Counted from the stretch's first letter, positions 8,406 to 16,555 are shown. The stretch is DNA of 39,009 nt from Bacteroidales bacterium (GCA_017630195.1 JAGBVS010000023.1:1-39009); one strand, 5' to 3'. Numbers and translations: made by a program. The notes: generated by a model not told the origin, from the sequence alone.

Positions 8406-10190
8406 CTATTTATTTAAAAATCTTTTCACCATCATTTCTTTTTCTTCTTCGCTATTATCTTTCATAAGCATAAGAAGTTCCGACTCTGGGACATCTTCAA
8501 ATTTAAGAAGAAGGAGTCCGTCGAGTGCATCATGAAAATCAGGGTCTATGTTAAAGCATAAAAACTTAGACTGCAATTTGAGATATTTCTTGAACAAAGT
8601 AGGAAGGCGATAGTCGCCATTGCTCAGCTTCATCAAATAACGGTCGAATTTTTCTACTGACGACATGTTATTCTCGAGCAATACATCCGAATCAACTCTC
8701 AAGAAATCCTTATTGAAAGGAGTGCGAGCCTCAACAAAGCCTTTCAACTCATCGCAAGAGAACTGCCTCGAAATATATTCGACCATCAAGCTCTTATAGA
8801 ATTTTGGATACCAATTACTTATACTAACAGGGCCTATAAAACATTCCACATCTTTCATTCTATAAGCCACCGTCATAAGACCTTTCAAGAGAAGCATAAG
8901 AGGAAGAATATCCTTTTGATAATCGACGGTAACGAAAGAACGTCCCAATTCTATTGACTTTCTCAACACCTCTTTAAATGGTTCCTGCAACTTAAACAGC
9001 GAACTGATATAAAAACCATTTATGCCTTTTTGTTCCACTATCTCACTACCTATTCCGAGACGATAGCCACCAACAAGGCGATTCTCATCTTTATCCCACA
9101 GAATCAGATGTTTATAATATGTATCATATTCATCTGTATCTAATTTCTTACCGCTACCTTCGCCTATAGCACGGAAAGCCTCTTCACGGCGAAGCCCCAT
9201 TTCGTACATAATATTAGGTATGTCATCATAATCTGCGAAGAAGCACTCATATTGAGCGCAGGTAAAGAGATACGATTTCTCACGAATCATTTCCAACTCG
9301 TCGTGCAAAACATCAGACTTCATCGGAGGAGGCAAAGACTCCAACTTAGAAGATGACATTTGAGACTCGCCATTGTTAACGTTAGCCTCAAGTGCATAGG
9401 TACGAGCACGCAGATAAGCAGCGATTTTTTTAGGATCGTCGTAATATGTCAACTCTGACGGCAATATAGGCTTGCCTATCCTCATGACAATATGCTTATT
9501 GCATTTATTGACGAGTTCGTTAGGCAGCATTGCTGTTCCTAACATTGAGTTAAGTTTTGCTCTCTTATAGAATTTCTTTGAATTTCTTCCGTCGAAGTAA
9601 AGCGGTATGACTGGCGCACCGGATTTCTTGGCGAGTTTGGCTATAGTTACCGACCATTCGATATCTTCCGGATAATCGTTACCGTTGTATCGCGACACCT
9701 CGCCAGCCGGGAAAACGCCGAGTCCATTACCTTTTGAAAGATGTTCCATGGCAGCTTTGATACCGCCCACGCTGCTTCCCCATTCCGGGTTGTTTGTGAA
9801 TGGGTTAACAGGTATAACCACATCTTTAAGGTTAGAGACGTAAGACAAGATAAAATTAACCATCACCTTAAAATCAGGACGAATCTTTGCAATAGCGTCA
9901 TAAAGGATGACACCTTCAATAGCGCCAAAAGGATGATTCGCGACAACTATAAAAGGGCCCTCTTTGGGAATGGCATTAAGTTCAGCAGTGATTTCATCGT
10001 ATGTCGTACCATACACATTCAACATGTGCTCTGTAAATGGCTGTCCCATCAACTCAGCCGAAGGAGCATACAATTCATTTACTTTATTTAGCTTCAACAC
10101 ACTCATCGCCACAGAAGCAAGTCCACGTGTAAATATATTATCCTTTCCGATAACCTTGACAAGGTCTTCTTTACTAACTAATTTTTTCAT
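8406..10190 (-). CDS. olsF: Fused O-/N-acyltransferase, OlsF-like (aminolipid synthesis)
   Basis: A 594-residue two-domain protein. The N-terminal half (about 60-270) is a PlsC/lysophospholipid acyltransferase domain with NHPFGAIEG at 85-93 (catalytic His86 and an acidic Glu92 in the HPxGxx(D/E) variant of the HX4D motif) and FPAGEVS at 160-166. The C-terminal half (about 290-520) is a GNAT-fold OlsB/hemolysin-like N-acyltransferase with ELGRSFVTVDYQ. The fusion order matches OlsF of Flavobacterium and Serratia, which makes ornithine lipids. In Bacteroides the equivalent glycine-lipid enzymes are two separate genes (glsB, glsA). The amino-acid head group cannot be read here. The start overlaps the stop of the upstream PspC gene (ATGA), so translation is coupled. 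Confidence 0.75.
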   Translation of the reverse strand: MKKLVSKEDLVKVIGKDNIFTRGLASVAMSVLKLNKVNELYAPSAELMGQPFTEHMLNVYGTTYDEITAELNAIPKEGPFIVVANHPFGAIEGVILYDAIAKIRPDFKVMVNFILSYVSNLKDVVIPVNPFTNNPEWGSSVGGIKAAMEHLSKGNGLGVFPAGEVSRYNGNDYPEDIEWSVTIAKLAKKSGAPVIPLYFDGRNSKKFYKRAKLNSMLGTAMLPNELVNKCNKHIVMRIGKPILPSELTYYDDPKKIAAYLRARTYALEANVNNGESQMSSSKLESLPPPMKSDVLHDELEMIREKSYLFTCAQYECFFADYDDIPNIMYEMGLRREEAFRAIGEGSGKKLDTDEYDTYYKHLILWDKDENRLVGGYRLGIGSEIVEQKGINGFYISSLFKLQEPFKEVLRKSIELGRSFVTVDYQKDILPLMLLLKGLMTVAYRMKDVECFIGPVSISNWYPKFYKSLMVEYISRQFSCDELKGFVEARTPFNKDFLRVDSDVLLENNMSSVEKFDRYLMKLSNGDYRLPTLFKKYLKLQSKFLCFNIDPDFHDALDGLLLLKFEDVPESELLMLMKDNSEEEKEMMVKRFLNK

Positions 10191-10378
10191 AATTCTTCAG
10201 GTAAAAAAAGCCACAGAATGATATACAAACCCAACCCTACACCAGCAAACAATATCGAAGATGCCACTATCGCTCTAACCAACACAACATCAATATCAAA
10301 ATAATCTGCCAACCCGGAACATACACCGCCCAAAATTTTATTTGCAACATTCCGTTTCAATCTTTTATCTTTTCTCAT
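10187..10378 (-). CDS. Short PspC-domain protein
   Basis: A 63-residue protein consisting of little more than one PspC domain: a basic N-terminus, NKILGGVCSGLADYFDID, a hydrophobic stretch (IVASSILFAGVGLGLYIILW) and LPEEL at the end. It is closely similar to the N-terminal domain of the 146-aa PspC protein at 7872-8312, so the two are paralogues. It is the first gene of an operon with the OlsF-like acyltransferase (4-bp ATGA overlap). This ties an envelope-stress-type protein to aminolipid synthesis. A promoter -7 box lies 23 bases upstream. Confidence 0.85.
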   Translation of the reverse strand: MRKDKRLKRNVANKILGGVCSGLADYFDIDVVLVRAIVASSILFAGVGLGLYIILWLFLPEEL

Positions 10379-10400
10379 AACAGATGTTTTTTTCGGGTTT

Positions 10401-10408
10401 CAAAGATA
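10401..10408 (-). promoter_or_regulatory. Promoter -7 box of the pspC-olsF operon
   Basis: On the minus strand TATCTTTG matches TAnnTTTG exactly, about 22 bases before the ATG. The -33 region is T-rich but has no exact TTTG at 19-21 bp. It diverges from the iorA promoter. Confidence 0.5.
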
Positions 10409-10474
10409 AAACTTTTTTAAAAACATAAAGCATTTTCCATCAAGTAATAGTTTTGTTTTTTTATTAAAATTCAT

Positions 10475-10505
10475 TTTGCAATACCAAAAACTTTTGTTAC
10501 ATTTG
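10475..10505 (+). promoter_or_regulatory. Textbook Bacteroidetes promoter of iorAB
   Basis: TTTG (10475-10478), 19 bp, then TACATTTG (10498-10505) matches the Bacteroidetes consensus in both boxes and spacing. Transcription should start near 10512, giving a leader of about 40 bases before the iorA ATG at 10551. This also rules out the longer reading frame that begins at 10476 inside the promoter. Confidence 0.8.
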
Positions 10506-10550
10506 CAAACCATAATAAAAGTAAATTTAACAACAAATCAAATAATAACA

Positions 10551-12152
10551 ATGAAGAAGATTTTATTACTTGGAGATGAAGCCATTGCACAAGGCGCTAT
10601 CGACGCTGGTCTTTCAGGTGTTTACGCTTATCCAGGCACACCTTCAACAGAGATCATGGAATTCATCCAAGGCTCAAAAGAAGCTAAAGAATTAGGCATC
10701 CGTGCCTTATGGTCAGCCAACGAAAAAACAGCGATGGAAAGCGCCATAGGCATGTCATACGCAGGCAAGCGTTCACTCGTGTGTATGAAACACGTTGGTG
10801 TTAACGTTGCAGCCGACCCATTCATCAACTCAGCAGTGACAGGCGTTAACGGCGGTATGGTTGTTTTGGCAGCCGATGACCCATCAATGCACTCATCACA
10901 AAACGAACAAGACTCACGTACCTACGCTAAGTTCGCTCTCATCCCATTGCTCGAGCCATCAAACCAACAAGAAGCTTACGACATGGCACGTTACGCTTTC
11001 GACCTCTCAGAAAAGATCGGAACTCCTGTCATGTTACGCGTCACTACACGTTTGGCTCACTCTCGCGCTGGTGTTGTATGTACAGAAAAACGCGCACAAA
11101 ATGAAGTAGCTCTTCCATCAAACTTACGTCAATTCGTTTTGCTTCCTGCTATCGCTAGAAGACAATACAAGCAATTGCTCGAAAAACAAGCTGTTATGGA
11201 ACAAGACAGCAACGAAAGCGGCTTCAATAAATATTTCGAAGGAACTGACAAGAAATTAGGTATCATCGCTTGCGGTTTAGCATACAACTATTTAAAAGAA
11301 AACTACAACAACGAAACCATTCCTTATCCAGTTCTCAAGATAAGCCAATATCCACTTCCAATCGCTATGATTCAAAAGATCTATGACGAATGCGACGAAA
11401 TCTTAGTCATGGAAGAAGGTTATCCAATCGTTGAAGAATTATTAAAAGGTCTCTTGGCAACAGGCAAGCCAATCCACGGTCGTTTAGACGGCACATTGCC
11501 ACGCGATGGAGAACTCAATCCTAACATCGCAGCTAAAGCTGTTGGCAGACCATTTGAAGTAGGCGCTCCTATTCCAGAATTAGTACAGGCTCGTCCTCCA
11601 AAATTGTGCGACGGATGTCCTCACTGGGATTCTTTCAGAGCTCTCAACGAAGCTATGTCAGGATATGAAAAAGGCAGAGTATTCGGCGACATCGGCTGCT
11701 ACACACTCAGCGCTACACCTCCACTCAATTCTATCAACAGTACTGTCGATATGGGCGCAAGTATCACAATGGCTATCGGCGCTTCTGAAGCAGGTCTCTA
11801 TCCAGCTGTAGCTTGTATCGGCGACTCAACATTCACACACTCAGGTATGACAGGCTTACTCGACGCTGTTAACAACAACAACAACATCGTCGTTATGATC
11901 CTCGACAACTCAACAACAGGTATGACAGGCGGTCAAAAATCTTCAGCAGAAGGTCGCCTCGAAAGCATCTGTAAAGGTTTAGGCGTTGACCCAGATCACG
12001 TAAGAGTTATCAAACCTCTTCCAAACCAACACGAAATCAATGTTCAAGTCATTAAAGAAGAGTTGGCTTACGAAGGCGTATCAGTCATCATCCCACGTCG
12101 TGAATGTATCCAGACATTAAGCAGAAAGATGCGTGCTAAGAAAGCAAATTAA
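10551..12152 (+). CDS. iorA: Indolepyruvate ferredoxin oxidoreductase, alpha subunit
   Basis: A thiamine-diphosphate enzyme subunit that oxidatively decarboxylates aryl 2-oxoacids to acyl-CoA and passes electrons to ferredoxin. With IorB it works in fermentation of aromatic amino acids. The 533-residue product starts MKKILLLGDEAIAQGAIDAG and contains the pyrimidine-binding domain (YAYPGTPSTEIMEF), the IorA signature PPKLCDGCPHWDSF, and the TPP-binding region (IGDSTFTHSGMTGLLDAVNN, then ILDNSTTGMTGGQ). I placed the start at 10551 from this conserved N-terminus and the promoter. It ends at IIPRRECIQTLSRKM and lacks the C-terminal CxxCxxCxxxCP ferredoxin domain of archaeal IorA. Its C-ending codons suggest high expression. 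Confidence 0.95.
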   Translation: MKKILLLGDEAIAQGAIDAGLSGVYAYPGTPSTEIMEFIQGSKEAKELGIRALWSANEKTAMESAIGMSYAGKRSLVCMKHVGVNVAADPFINSAVTGVNGGMVVLAADDPSMHSSQNEQDSRTYAKFALIPLLEPSNQQEAYDMARYAFDLSEKIGTPVMLRVTTRLAHSRAGVVCTEKRAQNEVALPSNLRQFVLLPAIARRQYKQLLEKQAVMEQDSNESGFNKYFEGTDKKLGIIACGLAYNYLKENYNNETIPYPVLKISQYPLPIAMIQKIYDECDEILVMEEGYPIVEELLKGLLATGKPIHGRLDGTLPRDGELNPNIAAKAVGRPFEVGAPIPELVQARPPKLCDGCPHWDSFRALNEAMSGYEKGRVFGDIGCYTLSATPPLNSINSTVDMGASITMAIGASEAGLYPAVACIGDSTFTHSGMTGLLDAVNNNNNIVVMILDNSTTGMTGGQKSSAEGRLESICKGLGVDPDHVRVIKPLPNQHEINVQVIKEELAYEGVSVIIPRRECIQTLSRKMRAKKAN

Positions 12153-12175
12153 TTAACTTTAAATAAAAGATAATC

Positions 12176-12751
12176 ATGAAAAAAGATATTATATTAGCAG
12201 GTGTTGGCGGTCAAGGTATCCTCAGTATCGCTTCATGTATAGGCATCGCTGCTGTAGAGAAAAACATGTATCTCAAACAAGCTGAAGTTCACGGCATGAG
12301 CCAAAGAGGCGGCGACGTTCAGTCACACCTCCGCATCTCTGACAACGAAATAGCTTCCGACTTGATTCCAGAAGGCAAAGCAGACCTCATCATCTCTGTA
12401 GAGCCAATGGAAGCCCTCCGTTACTTACCAATGCTCGCTAAAGACGGCGTTATCATCACAGCTAAAGCTCCTTTCATCAACATCGACAATTATCCAGAAG
12501 TTGAAACTGTTTACGCTGAATTAAATAAACATAACGCTATCATCATCGACGCTGACGAATTAGCAAAAGAATGTGGCAATGTACGCGCAGCTAACATGGT
12601 AATATTCGGCGCAGCTGTTCCTTTCCTCGGCTTCGAAATGGAAACAATAGAAAACAGTATCCGTGAACAATTCGGCAAAAAAGGTGAAGAAGTCGTTTCT
12701 CTCAACCTCAAAGCAGTTGAAGCAGGATACAAACAAGCATTAAATAAATAA
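12176..12751 (+). CDS. iorB: Indolepyruvate ferredoxin oxidoreductase, beta subunit
   Basis: The 191-residue gamma-type POR domain subunit that pairs with IorA. It has the family N-terminus DIILAGVGGQGILSIASCIG, the block AEVHGMSQRGGDVQSHLRI, and EPMEALRYLP. It follows iorA after 23 bp on the same strand with the same codon bias, and a strong terminator stands right after it, so iorAB form a complete two-gene operon. It is cytoplasmic. No ferredoxin or phenylacetate-CoA ligase gene is adjacent. Confidence 0.95.
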   Translation: MKKDIILAGVGGQGILSIASCIGIAAVEKNMYLKQAEVHGMSQRGGDVQSHLRISDNEIASDLIPEGKADLIISVEPMEALRYLPMLAKDGVIITAKAPFINIDNYPEVETVYAELNKHNAIIIDADELAKECGNVRAANMVIFGAAVPFLGFEMETIENSIREQFGKKGEEVVSLNLKAVEAGYKQALNK

Positions 12752-12765
12752 TGTAAAAACATATT

Positions 12766-12803
12766 AAGACAAGAGATGGAGAAATCTGTCTCTTGTCTTT
12801 TAT
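12766..12803 (+). terminator. Rho-independent terminator of iorAB
   Basis: A perfect 11-bp stem AAGACAAGAGA (12766-12776) / TCTCTTGTCTT (12789-12799) with a 12-base loop is followed by TTTATT. It starts 14 bp after the iorB stop. Confidence 0.88.
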
Positions 12804-12843
12804 TAATTCATAATGCATAGCATAATTCATAATGCATAATTAA
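12803..12843. repeat. Tandem phrase AATTCATAATGCATA x2
   Basis: Two near-identical copies of TAATTCATAATGCATA are followed by ATTAA. A 16-mer from it, AATTCATAATGCATAA, recurs exactly at 34357-34372, where it overlaps the start of dprA. A related string lies at 25574-25609. Confidence 0.7.
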
Positions 12844-12877
12844 ATGTAGAGGAGCAAATCTCTAAAAAATATTCAAG

Positions 12878-14107
12878 ATGAAATTCCGTGAAATAATCGC
12901 TCATTGCTCACAACTCACAGCTCACAGCTTATTGTTAATTGTTTTAAGCTTATTCTTATTTTCCTGCGGCAATAACGATAATGCCGAAAATAAAGAAAGT
13001 AAAAAGCATAAAGAACCAGAATTTCTTTACGGAATTTGCATTGACAACTACGATGTTCGTATTGACACAATTAGAAAGAATCAATTTCTTTCAAACATAA
13101 TGTTAAAACAGAATGTCGATTACAACACCATCACTCATATAGAGAAAAACCACAGAAAGACATTCGACATCAGAAAGATAAAACCAGGACAGAAGCACAC
13201 CTTTTTAATAAGTCGCGACAGCATCGCACAAGCTGTCTTCTGGATTTATGAAATCAATAAAATAGACTACGCAGTCTTCAGCCTCACCGACTCGCTCAAC
13301 GCTTGGATTGGACACAAAGAAGTTACGACGAAGATAGAAACCATAGAAGGCACCATCGAGTCTTCATTATGGAACGCTGTTGCAGCGACAGGAGGCGACC
13401 AAAACATAACAATGGAATTATCAGACATATACCAATGGACAGTGGATTTCTTCGGCATACAACCAGGCGATGCATTCAAAGTGGTATATGAAAACAGATA
13501 TATAAAAGACGAATGTATCGGCATGGGCAAAATTCTCGCCTCTTATCTTAACAACGCAGGCTCTGAACATTATGCCTATTATTTCGAACAAAACGGCAAA
13601 GGCGAATACTTCGACAAAGAAGGCGCTAACCTTCGCAAGGCTTTCTTGAAAGCTCCGCTCAACTATCGCCGCATCAGTTCAACATTCTCAAATGCAAGAA
13701 AACATCCAGTCACTAAAGTCGTACGACCACATCATGGAGTTGATTACGCTGCGCCTACAGGAACACCTGTCGTTACCATCGGCGACGGCACTGTCATCGA
13801 AAAAGGCTGGGACAAAAAAGGCGGAGGCAATTACATAAAAATCAAACATAACAGCACTTACACGACCACTTACATGCACCTCAACGGCTTTGCAAAAGGC
13901 ATACAAAAAGGAAGTAAAGTCAAACAAGGACAGCTCATCGGTTATGTTGGAAGCACCGGCATGTCAACAGGTCCACACTTGGATTTCAGATTAAACAAAA
14001 ATGGAAAATACATCAACCCATTAACTTTTGAATCGCCATCCTCTGAACCAGTGAGCGAAGAGAATAAAGTGGCATTTGAGGAAGTGATGAGCAAGTATGA
14101 GATTTGA
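12878..14107 (+). CDS. M23-family metallopeptidase lipoprotein
   Basis: A 409-residue cell-wall hydrolase-type protein. The N-terminus is a lipoprotein signal (hydrophobic LLLIVLSLFLFSC, acylated Cys30), so it is probably anchored in the membrane. Residues about 45-270 are a non-catalytic regulatory region. The C-terminal LytM/M23 domain carries His285 and Asp289 in HHGVD, His334 in YMHL and His367 in GPHLDF. The second His of the usual HxH pair is Asp369 here, a zinc-ligand change also recalled from other Bacteroidota M23 proteins. Residues 9-17 (HCSQLTAHS) are encoded by an intergenic-type repeat phrase, so the start region may have been extended by it. The family cuts peptidoglycan cross-bridges. 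Activity of this variant is not certain. Confidence 0.88.
   Translation: MKFREIIAHCSQLTAHSLLLIVLSLFLFSCGNNDNAENKESKKHKEPEFLYGICIDNYDVRIDTIRKNQFLSNIMLKQNVDYNTITHIEKNHRKTFDIRKIKPGQKHTFLISRDSIAQAVFWIYEINKIDYAVFSLTDSLNAWIGHKEVTTKIETIEGTIESSLWNAVAATGGDQNITMELSDIYQWTVDFFGIQPGDAFKVVYENRYIKDECIGMGKILASYLNNAGSEHYAYYFEQNGKGEYFDKEGANLRKAFLKAPLNYRRISSTFSNARKHPVTKVVRPHHGVDYAAPTGTPVVTIGDGTVIEKGWDKKGGGNYIKIKHNSTYTTTYMHLNGFAKGIQKGSKVKQGQLIGYVGSTGMSTGPHLDFRLNKNGKYINPLTFESPSSEPVSEENKVAFEEVMSKYEI
12911..12932. repeat. Repeat phrase inside the M23 signal-peptide coding region
   Basis: CAACTCACAGCTCACAGCTT is a short internal repeat of (A)CTCACAG. The 16-mer ACAGCTCACAGCTTAT (12917-12932) recurs exactly, inverted, in the non-coding spacer at 20599-20614. 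Confidence 0.65.
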
Positions 14108-14120
14108 TTGTTCCTCGAGA

Positions 14121-14153
14121 AATTCTCCACGGATCTCACGGATCTTCACGAAG
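14121..14153. repeat. Degenerate phrase CACGGATCT
   Basis: Units CCACGGATC, TCACGGATC and TTCACGAAG follow the M23 gene. They are related to the phrase at 596-643. No clear terminator hairpin is visible here. Confidence 0.45.
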
Positions 14154-14181
14154 TTTTTTGTGTCTATTTACAATTAATGAA

Positions 14182-14841
14182 TTAGATCTCTATTTCCCGT
14201 AATTCTGGATATAAATCCAAATACATATTTCGTAAAGGGAGACTTAACACAAAGCATACATCATTCATTGAAATAGAATAATCTTTTTCAACACCATCTA
14301 GGATAACCTTACGCGGAGAACTATTGTACACCCAATTTTTCATCCCAATAAACATATCATTATCAATGAGACTGACAATAACCTCAAGAGCAGATTCTTC
14401 AACGTCAAGTGCAGTCTTCGGTGCTTTATTATCAATACCTTGGATGAGTATATCTTTATTTTTATCTAAAAACTCCTTACCTTTAATATCTGCATATAAT
14501 TTTTCCCCAGCTTCATTAAGTTCCCTTGGACTATGTTTTTTAGAAAAAACATTCTCAACATCAGTATCCTTCACTGTAAGATAAGTTCGTATCGCAACTA
14601 ATTCTTGCTTAATCTCATTAATATCATACCTTAAACGAGGTAATTCTTTTACCGCTTCCTCTGTTTCCACAATACGATGATATAAATCGTCATGTTTTGA
14701 ACATGGTAATTCTTTTATTGTATCTTCAACTTTTTCAAAACGATGATACCATCTAGACAAAAGCCATACAACAACTGCTGTAATAACAATAATAATAAAC
14801 GCCGGCCACCTTTCCACCAAATAACTCAAAATAGCATCCAT
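14182..14841 (-). CDS. Hypothetical membrane-anchored coiled-coil protein
   Basis: A 219-residue protein. Residues about 13-33 form one transmembrane helix (AFIIIVITAVVVWLLSRW). Residues 35-90 are a heptad-like charged coiled coil with a repeated KVEDTIKELP / TEEAVKELP motif. The C-terminal half (about 100-219) is a soluble helical domain with LNEAGEKLYADIKG and a long hydrophobic stretch near VCFVLSLPLRNMYLDLYPE. Similar unnamed proteins are common in Bacteroidales, but I cannot assign a function. It has an unusually good Shine-Dalgarno. It is transcribed alone, divergent from the gene at 15122. Confidence 0.75.
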   Translation of the reverse strand: MDAILSYLVERWPAFIIIVITAVVVWLLSRWYHRFEKVEDTIKELPCSKHDDLYHRIVETEEAVKELPRLRYDINEIKQELVAIRTYLTVKDTDVENVFSKKHSPRELNEAGEKLYADIKGKEFLDKNKDILIQGIDNKAPKTALDVEESALEVIVSLIDNDMFIGMKNWVYNSSPRKVILDGVEKDYSISMNDVCFVLSLPLRNMYLDLYPELREIEI

Positions 14842-14848
14842 AATCTTT

Positions 14849-14853
14849 CCTCC
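14849..14853 (-). promoter_or_regulatory. Canonical Shine-Dalgarno before the coiled-coil gene
   Basis: On the minus strand AAGGAGGAAAG lies with GGAGG seven bases before the ATG at 14841. This is unusual in a genome where most starts have A-rich leaders and no Shine-Dalgarno. Confidence 0.6.
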
Positions 14854-15121
14854 TTCTTCTATTATAATCTAACATCCTTACAAAATTATATCTTATTTTG
14901 AATATCAGTATATATTTTTCATAAAAAGTTTTAAACAAAATCAAGAAAATCAAAAAACAAGACAATTTTTAAGATTATATGTTAATTTATTTTTTGAGTT
15001 TAAAAAAAGCAGAATCATTTCCGCCCAAAACAAAAAGAAAAAATTACAATAATAAATTTTCAACGACCTCGTTTATGTGTAAAAGAAACTTTAAAATTTT
15101 CATTAAATCATCATTATTATT

Positions 15122-15736
15122 ATGACATTCTTTTCAATATTAAAGTACACCTTTATTACATTACTCTCCTTATTTGTTATCTTCTTTTTTCTTGTTTTTT
15201 TACATATCGAATATTCTCACAGCATACAACTAAGAAACATGAAAAACAAACTTAATAATATTCCTAATGTTGAAGTCATAGACATTTGGGGTCATAAAGA
15301 CATTACTTTAGAAGAAATAACTGCAAGATTAAGAGTTTGTGATACAAATGAAATTGTCATGGCTAATCTTAGCAAAGACGTATTCAATTATCCTGAAGAT
15401 GTCTTTATTAATGAAATCAACGGATATTCTTTTATTGTTTATCAGGCTGATTGCGGATATTTTAACCTTGGAACAAAAAGTCCATTACATAAAGATTTCG
15501 GATTGACTTTTTACAGTCCTGAAGATGTTATCCAAAACATAGATTCTATATACAACTTCGTCAAAAGTTTGAAAGTTTATCCAGAAATAAATTATTTCTG
15601 CGACACTACCGCAAAAACAGAAATGTATCTACATGTAATAAATGAAAAATCAAAAGACGTTGACCCTTTATTTTCATTATTCAACATAAAGGAAAAAATA
15701 GAATTTGCTAATACTTTAGAATGGAAATATAGATAA
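15122..15736 (+). CDS. Hypothetical single-pass membrane protein
   Basis: A 204-residue protein with one N-terminal transmembrane segment (about residues 4-28, ITLLSLFVIFFFLVFL). A soluble domain of about 170 residues follows, with a LEEITARLRVCDTNEIV region and an aromatic-rich middle (YSFIVYQADCGYF). I do not recognise the family. The 14842-15121 spacer before it is very AT-rich and shows no clear promoter box. A long hairpin directly after the stop probably ends its transcript. Confidence 0.65.
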   Translation: MTFFSILKYTFITLLSLFVIFFFLVFLHIEYSHSIQLRNMKNKLNNIPNVEVIDIWGHKDITLEEITARLRVCDTNEIVMANLSKDVFNYPEDVFINEINGYSFIVYQADCGYFNLGTKSPLHKDFGLTFYSPEDVIQNIDSIYNFVKSLKVYPEINYFCDTTAKTEMYLHVINEKSKDVDPLFSLFNIKEKIEFANTLEWKYR

Positions 15737-15742
15737 AAAAAA

Positions 15743-15775
15743 CCTCAAAATTCCTGAATTCCAGAAATTTCGAGG
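15743..15775. terminator. Bidirectional terminator hairpin
   Basis: The arms CCTCAAAATTCCTG and CAGAAATTTCGAGG form a 14-bp stem with one mismatch and one wobble pair around a 5-base loop. An A-run precedes it and CTTTAA follows. It sits between convergent genes. Confidence 0.7.
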
Positions 15776-15781
15776 CTTTAA

Positions 15782-15813
15782 CTTGTTGTCTTGTTGTCTT
15801 GTAGTCTTGTTGT
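15782..15813 (+). repeat. 8-bp tandem repeat CTTGT(T/A)GT x4
   Basis: The units CTTGTTGT, CTTGTTGT, CTTGTAGT and CTTGTTGT stand in exact 8-bp register in the narrow spacer between a terminator and the stop of the kinase-like gene. Same family as 716-750 and 6871-6894. Confidence 0.8.
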
Positions 15814-15817
15814 CTTC

Positions 15818-16555
15818 TCACTCCACCATCTTCTTCACCGCAACAAGGTTCTTTCCTTCTTGCAATGCTGCTCTTACCTTAGCGATGCCTTTAACAACAT
15901 AGAACTTGCCATCTCTTTTTTCTATTTCAATGTCATCTGAAGCATCAGTTGCTGTTTCATTTTCAATGATGAGGTTCTTTGGAGAAAGCAATATTCTGTC
16001 GTATTCCTCACCTTGTTCAAAGGCTCTGAAATTGCTTAAAACAGCATCATTGACTTCATCTTTTGTAGCGTGACTTGTGTCAATAATGAAATCGTAATTG
16101 CTGTAGTTGTTGATATCGATATTATAGAAAGTCTTGTATCTCAACACTTCGCTTTCTCTTCTCTCGATGATTTCTTTCTTGGCGGTCGCCATATCGGAAT
16201 ATGATTCACTGACGCGACCTTTGTCGTTGAAGATACGTTCTGTTGCTGTATCGACATCGACGTACATATAGATTTTGAATGACTTAGGCACGAAATACCA
16301 AGCGAGGCGTGAATCGAAGATGATGTTTTCTTCTTTCTCGCCCATCTCCTTAATGGTATCATCGACCATATTGTCATACTTAGGATTACTTTCAATAAAC
16401 TGATTAAATTCTTTTGCCGACATTCCGTGTTGCTCAGCCAATCTCCTGAAAATCAATCCTGCTGATTCTATTCTATAGTTAATATTATTTATCAAATGAT
16501 TGGCGACAGTACTTTTGCCACTTCCCAAATCGCCGGCTATCGTAATATTAATCAT
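15818..16555 (-). CDS. Cytidylate-kinase-like P-loop protein
   Basis: A 245-residue protein whose first 185 residues form a small nucleoside-monophosphate-kinase fold: Walker A GDLGSGKST at 8-16, a lid-like region with RVSESYSDMATAKKEIIERR, and DFIIDTSHATKDEV near the end of the fold. This is the archaeal/bacterial cytidylate-kinase-like family (AAA/CMK2 type), not the main Cmk. A C-terminal extension (about 190-245) contains IEIEKRDGKFYVVKGIAKVR, a small beta domain of unknown role. The true substrate is uncertain. It follows two membrane-protein genes after 20 bp, so it may share their transcript. Confidence 0.78.
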   Translation of the reverse strand: MINITIAGDLGSGKSTVANHLINNINYRIESAGLIFRRLAEQHGMSAKEFNQFIESNPKYDNMVDDTIKEMGEKEENIIFDSRLAWYFVPKSFKIYMYVDVDTATERIFNDKGRVSESYSDMATAKKEIIERRESEVLRYKTFYNIDINNYSNYDFIIDTSHATKDEVNDAVLSNFRAFEQGEEYDRILLSPKNLIIENETATDASDDIEIEKRDGKFYVVKGIAKVRAALQEGKNLVAVKKMVE

